Shown: positions 28,916 to 38,403 of the stretch, one piece after another | Numbering within the stretch: position 1 is the stretch's first letter | Layout: each line of letters opens with the position of its first letter | Assembly: GCA_943704495.1 (NCBI GenBank) | Contig: CALSCR010004291.1 | Span: forward strand, 1-41,641 | Length of the DNA stretch: 41,641 nucleotides | Reading direction: 5' to 3' | From: Pigoraptor chileana | Taxonomy: Eukaryota > Opisthokonta > Filasterea | Notes under the pieces: model-generated | The model's database searches: none | What the model was told of the DNA's origin: nothing | Seen by the model: only the letters and a program-made list of their open reading frames with translations | Position numbers and translations under genes: made by a program

Positions 28916-29183
28916 GAAACCTATTTTGAAAGTGGTTCCCGGGTCGGTGCAATCCGCCAGTTCAACGTAGGGCATCAACGGCGAAGCACGCCATTTATTG
29001 CCAATTTCATATTTTAACAAATTGTGTTCTACAAGCATGGTGATTTCGACATTTTTGTAAGATCTTCGAGATCGTATTTGTCATAATATCCGCCACTAGT
29101 ATCAGTGCCAAATCTAAAAACCACGTTGCCCACAAATCCCGAAGAAATTTGCAAATATAGTATTGAAAGTCTAAAAGCGATAA
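28916..29183 (+). other. No recognisable feature
   Basis: AT-rich stretch 3' of the SGNH remnant; no frame or repeat I can support. Confidence 0.4.
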
Positions 29184-29762
29184 TTACAAAAGGCCACTGT
29201 GGTGGACAACACAGCTGTTAACCCGCATGCAACCCGTGGTGAGCGACGGAACCCCTTGAACGCCTTCGTTCAGCCCGCGGTGAACTTCATTGTGTGCGGC
29301 GTCTACATCTGCGTCACCGCTCGGCCGCCCATGCACCAGGGAAACGACGTGCACAATGGGAATGGTCTTCTGAATTGTGCGGATCAGCGTTGTCCACGAT
29401 GGTTTGAACTTTGGCAGAGACATCATGCCAATGTCAATATTGTTGCCACTCCAAAGAATGCATTCCACGGGCGGCGGCTGAAATCCATCAAGTAAACCAT
29501 TCTTACGCAGGAGCCACAGAGACAAACCAATCGTGCGGAAGATCCACGTTGTTCTCTGGCCGCAATAGTCTCTCAATGTGACTGTGTCCAAACAGGGACA
29601 CGCGCGCATGGCGACCCTGCGCATTCCATTCCTGTTGCGCTTGAAGGTGCCGTGCGTGGGTCGTTGTCGTCCGAGGACGTGTCTCTGACTTCAGTGCAAA
29701 CGGCTTGGGCGGCATTCTCTTTGCTGATTGCAATGGTGGTTCCAATCGGGATTAGACGCCAT
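29184..29762 (-). pseudogene. SGNH/GDSL-like hydrolase, frameshifted
   Basis: One frame (about 29715-29503) contains RVSLFGHSHIERLLRPEN, which fits block I of SGNH proteins in its GHSH variant. A second frame (about 29560-29184) contains FQPPPVECILWSGNNIDIGM, which fits block III (GxND region), then LIRTIQKTIPIVHVVSLVHG. Collinearity implies one protein with a frame change near 29510-29560. ATG candidates are 29762 (other frame) and 29715. Its last residues read through a degenerate hairpin element at 29232-29254. Substrate unknown; the assignment is tentative. Confidence 0.45.
29232..29254 (-). repeat. Dispersed hairpin element, copy 6 (degenerate)
   Basis: CCCGTGGTGAGCGACGGAAC CCC, with a substituted stem, near the stop of the SGNH remnant. 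Confidence 0.45.
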
Positions 29763-29917
29763 TTTTTCTCAAACAGCTAATGACACCAGTCTGGGTTAGT
29801 GATTATTTTGATTAACCTGTCAATGTTAAAGTGCTTGACGTAATCTTGGAAGAAATAATGGGGCGCACCAGGCTTCCTTTCTGGGAGTGGATTTGCTGCT
29901 TTATTTCAGACTGATAA

Positions 29918-29943
29918 GAGCGTGTCCGCCGCTCACCACGGTG
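29918..29943 (+). repeat. Dispersed hairpin element, copy 7
   Basis: GAGCGTGTCCGCCGCTCACC ACGGTG, followed by GTCGCAGGGATCCGCGC and CAAACAGAGCCTC, matching the extended flank of copy 16280. Confidence 0.65.
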
Positions 29944-30202
29944 TGTCGCAGGGATCCGCGCCCAAACAGAGCCTCAAAGCCAGCACAAGAATATGCTCGA
30001 CAACGCAAATCCCTTATTAAGGCGCTCTTCAAAGAAGTAAATCCCTGCTGTTTCAGAGGAAACAAAATTAAATGGGGCGAGCTCTAAGAGCGCGGTGCAA
30101 CAATGCCAGATCCAACACTGTCGACCATATTAACAAAACAGTTTGTTGTCACTGGCACTGCACGTGTCGGTACGGCAACGCCCGCGGGAAACGCAACCGC
30201 CG

Positions 30203-30775
30203 CTAGAGAAGCGCCCCCGCTCTCTTGGTCGCGTGCAATATCCTCTCACGCGTATGATCGACCCGTCCGGAAATCCTACCAATCTGCCGGTTGGACGCGC
30301 CCAGCGACCCGCTCATGTCCAAGGCTAGTCCCTTTAGGTCTCTGACAGTGCGGTACACCTCGTCAATTCCCTCGTCTATTGCTTGGTCCCTGTCTATTTC
30401 TTGTTCCCTGGGATCAATTGGCGCTTTGTAGGCGGTGGCTGGTGACGGCGCTGGCGTGGGTGCATCAAGTCCTGGCCGGGGTGCTGTGCCGGTAGCCGGT
30501 ACTGCTGTGGAACTGCAGCCGTCCAGTTCCGCGACCGATTCTTGCGATTCCACGGAAAGGTGAACAGCCCCCGATCTTTTCCATATTCGTCAAATGTCGT
30601 TCCGCCTGTGCCATGTTTGCATGAATGCCGTTCACCTTTGCGTTGACACGCGCAAGTTGCTGCTCTTGCTTGTGTAGCAACTCCACAGTCTGATCCCATT
30701 TTGCTTCCACGCTCTCATCTTTAAGTGGATCCGCCTTGAGCAACAGCTCGGCGTCTCATCTCTACGCTTAGACAT
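30203..30775 (-). pseudogene. SNAP-25-type Qbc-SNARE, frameshifted
   Basis: Two SNARE motifs in the order Qb then Qc. The first (about 30720-30580) reads TVELLHKQEQQLARVNAKVN and GIHANMAQAERHLTNMEK, with the zero-layer Gln in EQQLARV. The linker holds GLFTFPWNRKNRSRNW in a third frame, as in the membrane-targeting linker of SNAP proteins. The second (30400-30203) reads QAIDEGIDEVYRTVRDLKGL and ALDMSGSLGASNRQIGRI, with Gln in NRQIGRI, ending RILHATKRAGALL. ATG 30775 would give about 190 residues, near the usual ~200. Frame changes near 30750, 30575 and 30450-30500 break it. SNAP-25 proteins drive membrane fusion; a viral copy would be unusual. Confidence 0.7.
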
Positions 30776-31080
30776 GAGCGTATTCAGTTGGGTTCCGAAT
30801 TACCACAATCTGTTCTTGTCTTTTTCCTTTGCTACAAACTGTCTACTACTTACGACTGTGATTTCTTTCGCCAACTGTTCTTGTCTGACTGCGCTGATGA
30901 ATTCCTCAATGTACCGCTGAATTCATTTTTTCGCCAAACGTTTTACAACAGAAAAATGCTTCAAACAAAATAAAATAATTTGTTTAATTTTTCTCCCAAG
31001 TTAAACAGCAAATTGCTTCAAACAAAACAAAATAAAGGGGTGAACTTCAAAACGAAAAAACTATGCGAGACCTGTCACAA
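30776..31080 (+). other. No recognisable gene
   Basis: AT-rich, with two copies of GCTTCAAACAAAA(C)AAAATAA (30958-30978 and 31013-31034). No supported frame. Confidence 0.4.
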
Positions 31081-31082
31081 GA

Positions 31083-31150
31083 GGGCGGAACTATCGCGAG
31101 ATGGCGGAACTGTCGCGAGGGGGAGGAACTGTCGCGAGGGGGCGGAACCT
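31083..31150 (+). repeat. GGCGGAACTGTCGCGAG tandem repeat
   Basis: Four units of about 18-19 bp immediately downstream of the next minus-strand gene; in transcript sense the unit is CTCGCGACAGTTCCGCC. Confidence 0.8.
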
Positions 31151-31155
31151 CTCAC

Positions 31156-32763
31156 TCACTTCTTCGGGAGCCTCGGCGCAAAGGCGTAGGCGCTCCGACC
31201 GAACCCGCTCGACACCGGTGCGGTGATGTCAATCCTGGCGTAGTCGATGCGCGTGCTGTACTGCGTGGACTTCTTGGTCATGTTCACCTGGAACGTGTTC
31301 GACAACATGACATCCATGGGGCGAGATTCGCAAAGGATTGCATCCACGTTGCCGGCGTCGATCTTGATGGGGTTTCCCGCGGGATCCTTGGCGACGAACA
31401 ATCCCTTGCCCCACTCAATCTTGGTGCTGGGAATCTTGGCCGGAACTGCCTTGCCGTCCTTGTTCGTCCGCGAGCACGGCACTCTGTACATCTTTGAGTA
31501 GAGGCGCATGCTCTTCACGCGTTCCTTGATGGACTTCTTCATGTCGTTTGCACTGAGCAAGTTCTTTGCGATTTCAGCATTTCCCGCGACGAGGGTGAGA
31601 TTGCAATCGTGGAAATCTTCCTCGAACTTTGCAAAGGGGAGATCGTTGGGAACCTCGAGGGCACACTTTGTGATTCCAAGGACCTTGTCGTGGCTGACAA
31701 ACCTGAGCTTGCAGTTCCTGACGAGATAGTTGTGCCGGCCTCCGTCTCCGCCGTTAACGGTAATGTACTTCATTTCAACGGTCGACCTGTTGCCCTTGTC
31801 GTCCACAACTTCACGCGGCTTCGTAAACGGATCGCCGTGCGTGATCTCGCCCATGGAGACGTCGTGCCAATAGCTGTACCCGCAGTTCTCCTCCGGATCG
31901 TCAGAGAATGGAATGTTCAGGTTGGGCGAGCCAGTGCCGGGGATGAAGCTCACCTGGTCGAGAATTGGAAAGCAGGACATGGTCCCGTCGCCGAGAATGT
32001 TGGCGTAGTTGACGCCCGCGGCAATGTGGCCGTAGCTTCCCATGACGATGCGCTGGGTCATCTCGTCCACACTGAGACCGCCCGGAATTTCCACGTGGTG
32101 GAGTGCATCGATGCGCTCCTGCGTCATCGTCTCGTAGTTGATGACTTCGACTGCGACCTCTTCTCCAGCCTCGTTTATGCGCACGTCCATCAGCTGGTAG
32201 AAGGAACAGTTGGTCTTCACATCCGTCCGCTTGTTTGAAGCGACCGCGGCATCTCCAGCTGGCGAATCCGTCGGGTTGTCTGCCGCAGCAGCGCCCCTCG
32301 CGTTGTAGGCGCGAGTCTTAATGTAGCCCTTCTTGCCGTCCTTGCTGATCGTATACAGGCATTTGTTGAGCTGATTTTCCATGAGACACTCGAGGAGCTC
32401 CTCGTCGGGCATCTCAATCGGCAGGCCTGTCTTTGTAACGAGGACCTGCTTGGCCTCTTTGTTGTTGAGGACGACGGCCGCAATCTGGCGGCGAATGCCG
32501 TTGCACGTCTCGATGATGGCCTTGCCCTCCTCAGTCGAGGGATCGAAGACCACCTCGAGCCCCTTGGGCGTGCCCTTGAGGCGGCATCCAGTGAAGGCAA
32601 TCTTCATACGTTCCGTGAAAACGACGGCGCGAGAATAGTTGGCCGTCTCGGGCTTCAGCTCCTTGACACTCCCAAACACTTTTGTGACATCCATGTCACC
32701 GTAGTGGACGTGGTCGGGAACGGGGGCAGAGGGGGTGGCGGCGGTGGCGGCAGGGTTCGACAT
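31156..32763 (-). CDS. Large intact protein of unknown function, 535 residues
   Basis: ATG 32763 to TGA; the longest intact frame with high-quality composition. An Ala/Pro-rich, probably flexible N-terminus (1-20) precedes a long mixed alpha/beta protein (RMKIAFTGCRLKGTPKGLEV, MTQRIVMGSYGHIAAGVNYA, MSCFPILDQVSFIPGTGSPN, ALEVPNDLPFAKFEEDFHDC) with no membrane helix. I do not recognise it. It lacks the usual motifs of the double-jelly-roll major capsid protein. A soluble virion protein or a single-stranded-DNA-binding protein are possibilities that I cannot support from motifs. Good conservation of frame suggests an important role. Confidence 0.85.
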   Translation of the reverse strand: MSNPAATAATPSAPVPDHVHYGDMDVTKVFGSVKELKPETANYSRAVVFTERMKIAFTGCRLKGTPKGLEVVFDPSTEEGKAIIETCNGIRRQIAAVVLNNKEAKQVLVTKTGLPIEMPDEELLECLMENQLNKCLYTISKDGKKGYIKTRAYNARGAAAADNPTDSPAGDAAVASNKRTDVKTNCSFYQLMDVRINEAGEEVAVEVINYETMTQERIDALHHVEIPGGLSVDEMTQRIVMGSYGHIAAGVNYANILGDGTMSCFPILDQVSFIPGTGSPNLNIPFSDDPEENCGYSYWHDVSMGEITHGDPFTKPREVVDDKGNRSTVEMKYITVNGGDGGRHNYLVRNCKLRFVSHDKVLGITKCALEVPNDLPFAKFEEDFHDCNLTLVAGNAEIAKNLLSANDMKKSIKERVKSMRLYSKMYRVPCSRTNKDGKAVPAKIPSTKIEWGKGLFVAKDPAGNPIKIDAGNVDAILCESRPMDVMLSNTFQVNMTKKSTQYSTRIDYARIDITAPVSSGFGRSAYAFAPRLPKK

Positions 32764-34212
32764 GTTGTTTCGATTAGGTCAAACTGTTGAGACTCGACAG
32801 CTTTTGATGAGATAACGTTACGTGGGGTTCTTTAAGAGGCGTTTCAATTTTTTCCCAGGGGGGGTCTCCGGCAGTTTTTTCCCGTTGCATGCAATTAACC
32901 CCTCACAGCACGAGGATCGCGATCTTCAAGCGCGGTCATTAGAGCATGTCCGCCAAATATTTGCATTGCGCCCGAAATGGATCCGCGTTATCAAGCACAT
33001 GCCATAGTTGCAGATTTCGCTTACGTGCCATGATGCATCAAAAACAGCAGGGATTGAGGATGCTCAAAAGACGTCACACGTAGCACGTGACTATCGTTTT
33101 CGGCACAGTTCCGGGTTATTGATAACCCATCGTCGCCAAAAGCTTTCCCGTAAGCCGCCCTTACTGCAATCCGTTTTTCGGCGGCATCCTCAGCCCAGTC
33201 AGCGCCACGAACGCCACGTATGTATTTACAGTGTCTCCTATCTTTCCCGGTTGTGTTCTTCGGACTCCCAAACATCTTGTTGCACTGCTCTATCGTTGAT
33301 CTTGTTGCACTGCTCTATCGTTGATATTATCACTTCCTTGATTACCTTGTACACCTCCGCCTTACCCCTGTATTGAAACTCCTTCAGACATGATGTCTTT
33401 GCACTTTTCTACGGCGTTCGTTTATGTCCAGCCTGTGCCGTTTCCTAACTCCATCATCTTAACAAACATAATGCCCTAAACCAAACTCGTGTTCTTTTGA
33501 CGTGTTTGGCATTTTTTTTTGACGATTTGGGACCACAAGCAAAACGCAGGAATAGCCATAGACACACTCTAATTGAGACAGCGGCTGTAAGCGAAACATG
33601 TGGCAAATTGCGAAACTCGTGGGACGCGGCGAAACGCGTATGCGAATGCGTGCCGAGCAGTGGAATAATGTTGTAGATTTTCGGACCTGCGTACCTCTGA
33701 TTTCCACTAAAATGCACCTCTTCAGTTTTATGGCATATTTACACCTTGAAGTATTTGATCGCAAACAGACTAAACTCTGTCCTAAAGTTTTCAATTCGTA
33801 ACAGCTGCGTAAGCTCCTACATTTTTTCAACTCGTGACCCTTGGCGATTGCGCGCCATGTGTCAGGAGCGCAGATACATTGAACCGTAGCACACCGATCA
33901 GACATTCGCAATTCCGGAAAAGCAACACATTTGACCGCTGCAAATCATTTTTGAAAATATTGAAGATATTCGCGGCTGCAGCTTGCGATGTCCTGCGAAC
34001 AGACCGCAATACCCGAGAGCTCGCCAATAATGCGATCCCGAGCATTCGGTTAAATCATCCAACTCCTAACTCCATCCCTCCGTTCCGAGTTCTCGGAATT
34101 TAATCCATCGAATACCTCGTCACCCGGAACAGTGGGGACGTTCAGCCGTCGTGGGTGCGAAATTGCAGAAACACACAGCGGTGCAAATCTTTGCTCTTTT
34201 CCTTCTTCCGCG
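32764..34212 (+). other. Mostly empty stretch, possible small frames
   Basis: A partial hairpin element (AGAGCATGTCCGCC) is at 32941-32954. A minus-strand frame 33021-33275 (84 residues, DWAEDAAEKRIAVRAAYGKA) and a plus-strand frame 33834-34103 (KSFLKILKIFAAAACDVLRT) are weak gene candidates. Nothing else supported. Confidence 0.35.
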
Positions 34213-34275
34213 CTCTTTTCCCTCCGCAGCTACAAAGCGTTTGTTCTTTTCCCTCCGCAGCTACAAAGCGTTTGT
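34213..34275 (+). repeat. Tandem 31-bp duplication in the F-box gene leader
   Basis: CTTTTCCCTCCGCAGCTACA AAGCGTTTGT occurs twice in direct succession, ending 50 bp before the F-box ATG. Confidence 0.85.
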
Positions 34276-34324
34276 CACTTCCTGAAAGACATGAAGCGAT
34301 TACGTTTTGCTGCTCTTATCTACC

Positions 34325-35605
34325 ATGAGTTCGCGGGCTGTCAAGGATGTGTCGCTCCTCCTGGACCTTTCGGAGGAGGTGCTAATCCATATTATCAAGT
34401 TGGGGCGCTTCACCCTCACAGACGTAGGCCACCTCCGCGCTTCGTGCAAGCGAGTTTGCGGCTTCTTGTATCGTATCCGCGATACTGTTCTCAACGAGTA
34501 CGTCGTTGGGAATTTGTCAAAGTATGTGCCGTATTGGTCGTGGACCTTTGACCGTGCCGCAGCGAATGGACACCTAGAAGTAATCGAGCTACTACGCGAG
34601 GACGAGGTAAAGCGGGGACGCTTGGACATGCGGTGCACGGGCAAGGCAGTACAATCTGCGATTGAGCGAGGTGACTGGAGCGTGTTTGTGTTCCTCGTGC
34701 GAAACAAGAAGGAGTTGTCTGTCCCACAGGAGCATTTCTACGTCCCTTCACGCGAGGATGAATACCCATGGACGAATCTCTCCGACGAGCAGGTGCAGTT
34801 CCTGCTGTGCGAAGCGCCATTATTTCTCGATGGGCTGGCAGCGATAGACGCCATCAACGGCCCTATCAATCGAGGAAACGTCGATTTGGTCTCCAAGCTC
34901 CTTCCTTACATTCATGACGACTTCATACGTTCAGCGCTCCTTGATGCCTTCTTGCGAATTTGCGAAACTCCGGCTGTATTCGAGGTTGTCTTGGCGGAGT
35001 GCCGGAGGCGCAAGCGCAAAGAGCGTGAGCTTGCAATTGCCGTTCTATTCAAAGCTGTGGCCCAACGTTGCTGCGGGGCCGCCATGCTGGATATGGCGCT
35101 GCGGTATTTCTCTTTTTCGCTGGGGAGTTTGACCGCGAAGGAACGGAAATCCTTGACAACCGACGTACCTGATGTGGCGGTCATGTCCCGTCTACGAGAG
35201 CTGGGTCTCAAGCGAACTGTGGTCAATCAGTGGACGGAGGATCTCGTGTTCAGTGTTGAGACGGAGTGCGCCACAATAGACAAGGTGAAGGCGCTCGTCA
35301 GTTGCCTTCTGCGCGAGGACTACGTGGCGGCCGAGTTTGTTGCCAATCGTTGTCGCGCTGATTGGACCTCCGTCAGCCGCGTCATAGTTGAGAAGGGCTC
35401 GCTTGATGCGATCAAGTGGCTGCACGCTCGGGGGCGCCTTGACACAACGCCGGACTTTCTGCTTGGGAGGCATACGCTCACGCCCGAACGTGTTGACTTT
35501 GTGTGGCCCCTTGCCCAAACCGGAATTCCGCATGACGACGGGGATACTGTCGCGAGACTTGTTACGACCCAGTGGTTTGACGTTGCCATTGAGAGGGCAA
35601 CGTAG
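34325..35605 (+). CDS. F-box / ankyrin-type protein, N-terminal part
   Basis: First ATG at 34325 (an upstream TTG at 34307 is open but unlikely); 426 residues. Residues ~10-47 match an F-box (LLLDLSEEVLIHIIKLGRFT, then LRASCKRVCGFLY), which binds Skp1 and recruits targets to SCF ubiquitin ligases. The rest is an ankyrin-like solenoid (FDRAAANGHLEVIELL, VIVEKGSLDAIKWLHARGRL). The frame ends at TAG 35603-35605 in mid-repeat. The following CDS continues the solenoid in another frame, so this is the front half of a longer protein. Confidence 0.75.
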   Translation: MSSRAVKDVSLLLDLSEEVLIHIIKLGRFTLTDVGHLRASCKRVCGFLYRIRDTVLNEYVVGNLSKYVPYWSWTFDRAAANGHLEVIELLREDEVKRGRLDMRCTGKAVQSAIERGDWSVFVFLVRNKKELSVPQEHFYVPSREDEYPWTNLSDEQVQFLLCEAPLFLDGLAAIDAINGPINRGNVDLVSKLLPYIHDDFIRSALLDAFLRICETPAVFEVVLAECRRRKRKERELAIAVLFKAVAQRCCGAAMLDMALRYFSFSLGSLTAKERKSLTTDVPDVAVMSRLRELGLKRTVVNQWTEDLVFSVETECATIDKVKALVSCLLREDYVAAEFVANRCRADWTSVSRVIVEKGSLDAIKWLHARGRLDTTPDFLLGRHTLTPERVDFVWPLAQTGIPHDDGDTVARLVTTQWFDVAIERAT

Positions 35606-35607
35606 CA

Positions 35608-36435
35608 ATGCTCCGGTACCTGTGCGAGCACCTTGACGTTGTTGGTTTACACAATAACGAGCTCGGCACACATAGCACCAACTTGGCCGCTACTACGGGC
35701 GCCATCGACATCATTTTGTACCTGATCGACGTGAATTCGCGTATCGCGCCCGTAGCAGACTCATCGGCGGCGCGGAAAGCAAATGCATTCGACTTGCAGC
35801 GGCGGCCATTCGATTTATCGGGGACTCTTGAGATCGCGGTCAAGAACGGCCAAATCCGGTTGGCCGAACTTCTCATCCGCCGCGTGCCTGGATTGCGCTT
35901 GTCACTCTCGACAGCGTGTACGTCACGGCGATGGTCGCTATTCCGCTGGGCCCTCGCGAGGTTGGAGGCCGCCGAACGACCGAAGGCACTCGAAGATGCG
36001 CTCATGGGGGCGGTCCGGAGGGGGCACAATGAGTTCGTGAATTGGTTTGAGGAGAATGAGCCGGACGTCTTCGAATGCTGTCTTCCAAATTTCTGGGAAA
36101 CAATGCAGTACGGGCATGTTACGCAGTTTTGGTACGCGTTTCTGTCGAAGCACCCGATGTGTGTAACGACAAAGCTCCGGACCTCGGAGAGTTTGTACGA
36201 CATATTCACTCTCGAGCGGCGTCTTGGTATTGCAATTATGGTTCGCCCTCTTGGGGTGATAAACCGCGATAGAAGTGCCTTGCAATTGTTTATTGACTTC
36301 GCCATTCCGGTCATACCTCCGACGCCACAACAGTTGGACAGACTGCGTGTTAATAATCCATCGCTCTGTGAGTGGTTGACAGACTGTTTCGCCATGGGCA
36401 AGTTTGTTGTCGCAACGACAACTGTTAAAGAATAA
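35608..36435 (+). CDS. F-box / ankyrin-type protein, C-terminal part
   Basis: It begins MLRYLCEHLDVVGLH and continues with ankyrin-like helices (NLAATTGAIDIILYLIDVNS, GTLEIAVKNGQIRLAELLIR, ALMGAVRRGHNEFVNWFEEN) to TAA 36433-36435; 275 residues. The preceding frame is broken at a GGG run (35595-35597): one extra G there would make the solenoid helix continuous across the junction. So this is most likely the rear of one protein of about 700 residues rather than a separate gene. Confidence 0.7.
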   Translation: MLRYLCEHLDVVGLHNNELGTHSTNLAATTGAIDIILYLIDVNSRIAPVADSSAARKANAFDLQRRPFDLSGTLEIAVKNGQIRLAELLIRRVPGLRLSLSTACTSRRWSLFRWALARLEAAERPKALEDALMGAVRRGHNEFVNWFEENEPDVFECCLPNFWETMQYGHVTQFWYAFLSKHPMCVTTKLRTSESLYDIFTLERRLGIAIMVRPLGVINRDRSALQLFIDFAIPVIPPTPQQLDRLRVNNPSLCEWLTDCFAMGKFVVATTTVKE

Positions 36436-36517
36436 ACTGCGGCGATGCAAGTTTGTAATGAACTTTGTATTTGTCAGTGAGGCACAAGAGTTGTGTTTTG
36501 CGTTTTGCGTTTTGCGT

Positions 36518-36665
36518 TTAATCTTCCAATACGACAAGTAGGCAACTACAGAAGCTTGATTCGAACTCGCGGAACAACCTTTCCGTAGGTTCGAGTGTGG
36601 GGTCAAGTACCCGAGTCTTTGTCGAACGCTCGTCTGATTCTGCGAGTTCTGCCTTACGTTTCTTA
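36518..36665 (-). pseudogene. C-terminal half of a small gene split by the transposon
   Basis: Starting exactly at the transposon edge, the minus strand reads KKRKAELAESDERSTKTRVL and DPTLEPTERLFREFESSFCS to TAA 36518-36520. It has no start of its own. Its natural upstream part would be 37903-37989 on the other side of the element. Confidence 0.5.
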
Positions 36666-37902
36666 CAGTCCTTTCAAACGTAAAGTGGACAAGGGATTTT
36701 TGCTTGTCAAATTCGTTTATGATTTCGATCTAAGGAATAGGTTGTCAACATGATAAGGAGAATGGTCAGACATTCGACACCCAACGAGAGGGTAAGGCAA
36801 TCAACCACTACAAGACTTCACAGTCACTTCGTGACACATCCAGAGCTTGCGGTGTATCGAAATCGACAGTTTGGAAGTGAGTTACAGAATTCAAACAAAA
36901 CAAGATTGAATGCGCAAAGCGAAAGGAATACACACCGAAATTCAACAACGCTGCAATCATCCCACTACTCATAGCACTCATTGCTGCGAAGCCATTCTAC
37001 ACTACACGCCTCATCCAGGATCACTTCAACCGAGAGCATAAGCTTTGCATGTCGTTTGGTTTCATCAAGGGACTATTGAAAACTGCTGGGATCTCACGAA
37101 AACGCACAAAGCGAAAGAATAGTAGCCCAAAATAGACTCCGCAAAGCAAAAACGAGTGGATAAGAGAATTAAAGACACATGACATGAACAGTATTGTTTC
37201 AATCGACGAATGTGGTTTTAGAGTGCAAGATATGTTTCCTTGGTATGGTTATTCCTTGAGAGGCGTTGACGATGTGTACAGTGAACCTTGTAAACAAAGC
37301 GTTAATATTTCATTGCTTCTTGCAATAACGAGCGATCAAATGCTTCACTACATCATAGTAAAGGGAGCCATAACAGGAGAAATCATGACTAAGTTTATGG
37401 AGACAATGCTCAACAAGATTCGAGACCGAAATCCGGTCATAATCATGGACAATTGCAATGCGCGGATTCACCATTCAAAGGTTCTTAAAGCTTTCTTGCA
37501 GCAACCGACAACGCCAAAACATGCAATCAAGTACACAATTCCATACAGTCCAGAATTAAACCCAATCGGAATGGTGTTTGCACAAATCAAAGCCATTGTC
37601 AGACGCAGTGCTGTCACTTGTGAAGCAAGTATGCAAGTCGCCATTGAAGATGCCATCAAACAAGTGACTTCCACGCAGCTTAAAAATTACTTCTCACACG
37701 CGCTCAATCAAACGTTAAGTGAACATTCATGCACATGCTCACTTAGCCGGCACTACGCTTCTGCAGTTTATAGGGGCTAAGGAAATAGGTGCGTTAAACA
37801 AGGCGCCCTCTGTAAATCAACGACTTCTCTGATTTTGCCAGTAATATCTCTGAGAGCACCAGTGTTAAAAATCCCTTGTCCACTTTGACATTGACAGGAC
37901 TG
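36666..37902 (+). mobile_element. Complete Tc1/mariner (IS630-like) transposon, 1237 bp
   Basis: Terminal inverted repeats of 36 bp (36666-36701 and 37867-37902) agree at 31 of 36 positions; both begin CAGTCCT and end GTGGACAAGGGATTTTT. A TA dinucleotide flanks each end (36664-36665 and 37903-37904), the normal target duplication of this superfamily. It carries one transposase reading frame. Related fragments are at 19191 and 26077. Confidence 0.9.
36761..37780 (+). pseudogene. Transposase of the Tc1/mariner element, inactivated
   Basis: A single frame contains a helix-turn-helix (TSRACGVSKSTVWK), a second DNA-binding region (TRLIQDHFNREHK) and a DDE domain: VSIDECGF (first Asp), VIIMDNCNARIH (second Asp) and YSPELNPIGMVFAQIK. 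In the last motif the catalytic Glu of NPIE is Gly. In-frame TGA at 36878-36880 and TAG at 37133-37135 also interrupt it. The intact part from ATG 37184 is 198 residues. It should not transpose by itself. Confidence 0.85.
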
Positions 37903-37989
37903 TAATTTTGCAATCGGAAAAGTCGACTTGGTGAGGTTATCTTTAAGATATTCGCCGGACCTACTACTTAGGACTGCCAGCCTCGACAT
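37903..37989 (-). pseudogene. N-terminal half of the gene split by the transposon
   Basis: ATG 37989 begins SRLAVLSSRSGEYLKDNLTK and STFPIAKL, reaching the transposon edge at 37902. After removing the element and one TA, the reading needs a one-base adjustment to enter the 36665-36518 frame. The intact protein would be about 77 residues, basic; function unknown. Confidence 0.45.
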
Positions 37990-38403
37990 TTCGCTGACGG
38001 ATTATGGACACGCTAAATGTGGCTGCCGGACAAAGAAATGCTGTATGAAACGGACTCCTGCAATCAGATCGTTTGAGCAGTGGGACGACGAACGTGCAGT
38101 CGAAGTGTCTGCACATTCAATCCTGCTCCTCTAAAATCTTTGACTGCGTTCTAATCCAAGGGCACGTCCGCCGATTCTGTTATGCCCGTAGTTGACAGTG
38201 ACGTTGACTCGCTCATTGCAATTAACATTAACAGCCCACATAACTGCAATTATTTAATGACGTCTGACTTGAATGTGTTCGCATTTGGTGGCAGCGTTCG
38301 CGCTGTGAGGCTAATTTGCCGTCTAGATCTGGTGTCTAGCTACGATCGCTCTTAGGAAATGCTGCTTATAAGAAAACAAGGTCTGGTCGATTGACGATTA
38401 CAA

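Noticed and set aside
31609-32238. 209-residue plus-strand ORF opposite the 535-residue gene
   Set aside because: Antisense of a clear gene in a GC-biased third position; no motifs.
31156-32763. Major capsid protein call for the 535-residue protein
   Set aside because: Size would fit, but I see none of the usual N-terminal double-jelly-roll motifs, so I left it unassigned.
33459-33911. 150-residue minus-strand ORF
   Set aside because: Cys/Arg-rich irregular composition without domains; likely chance.
37928-38134. Plus-strand ORF with CGCRTKKCCMKR, resembling the start of a CXC (tesmin-like) motif
   Set aside because: Only a half motif, no good start, and it overlaps the minus-strand gene fragment; too weak to call.
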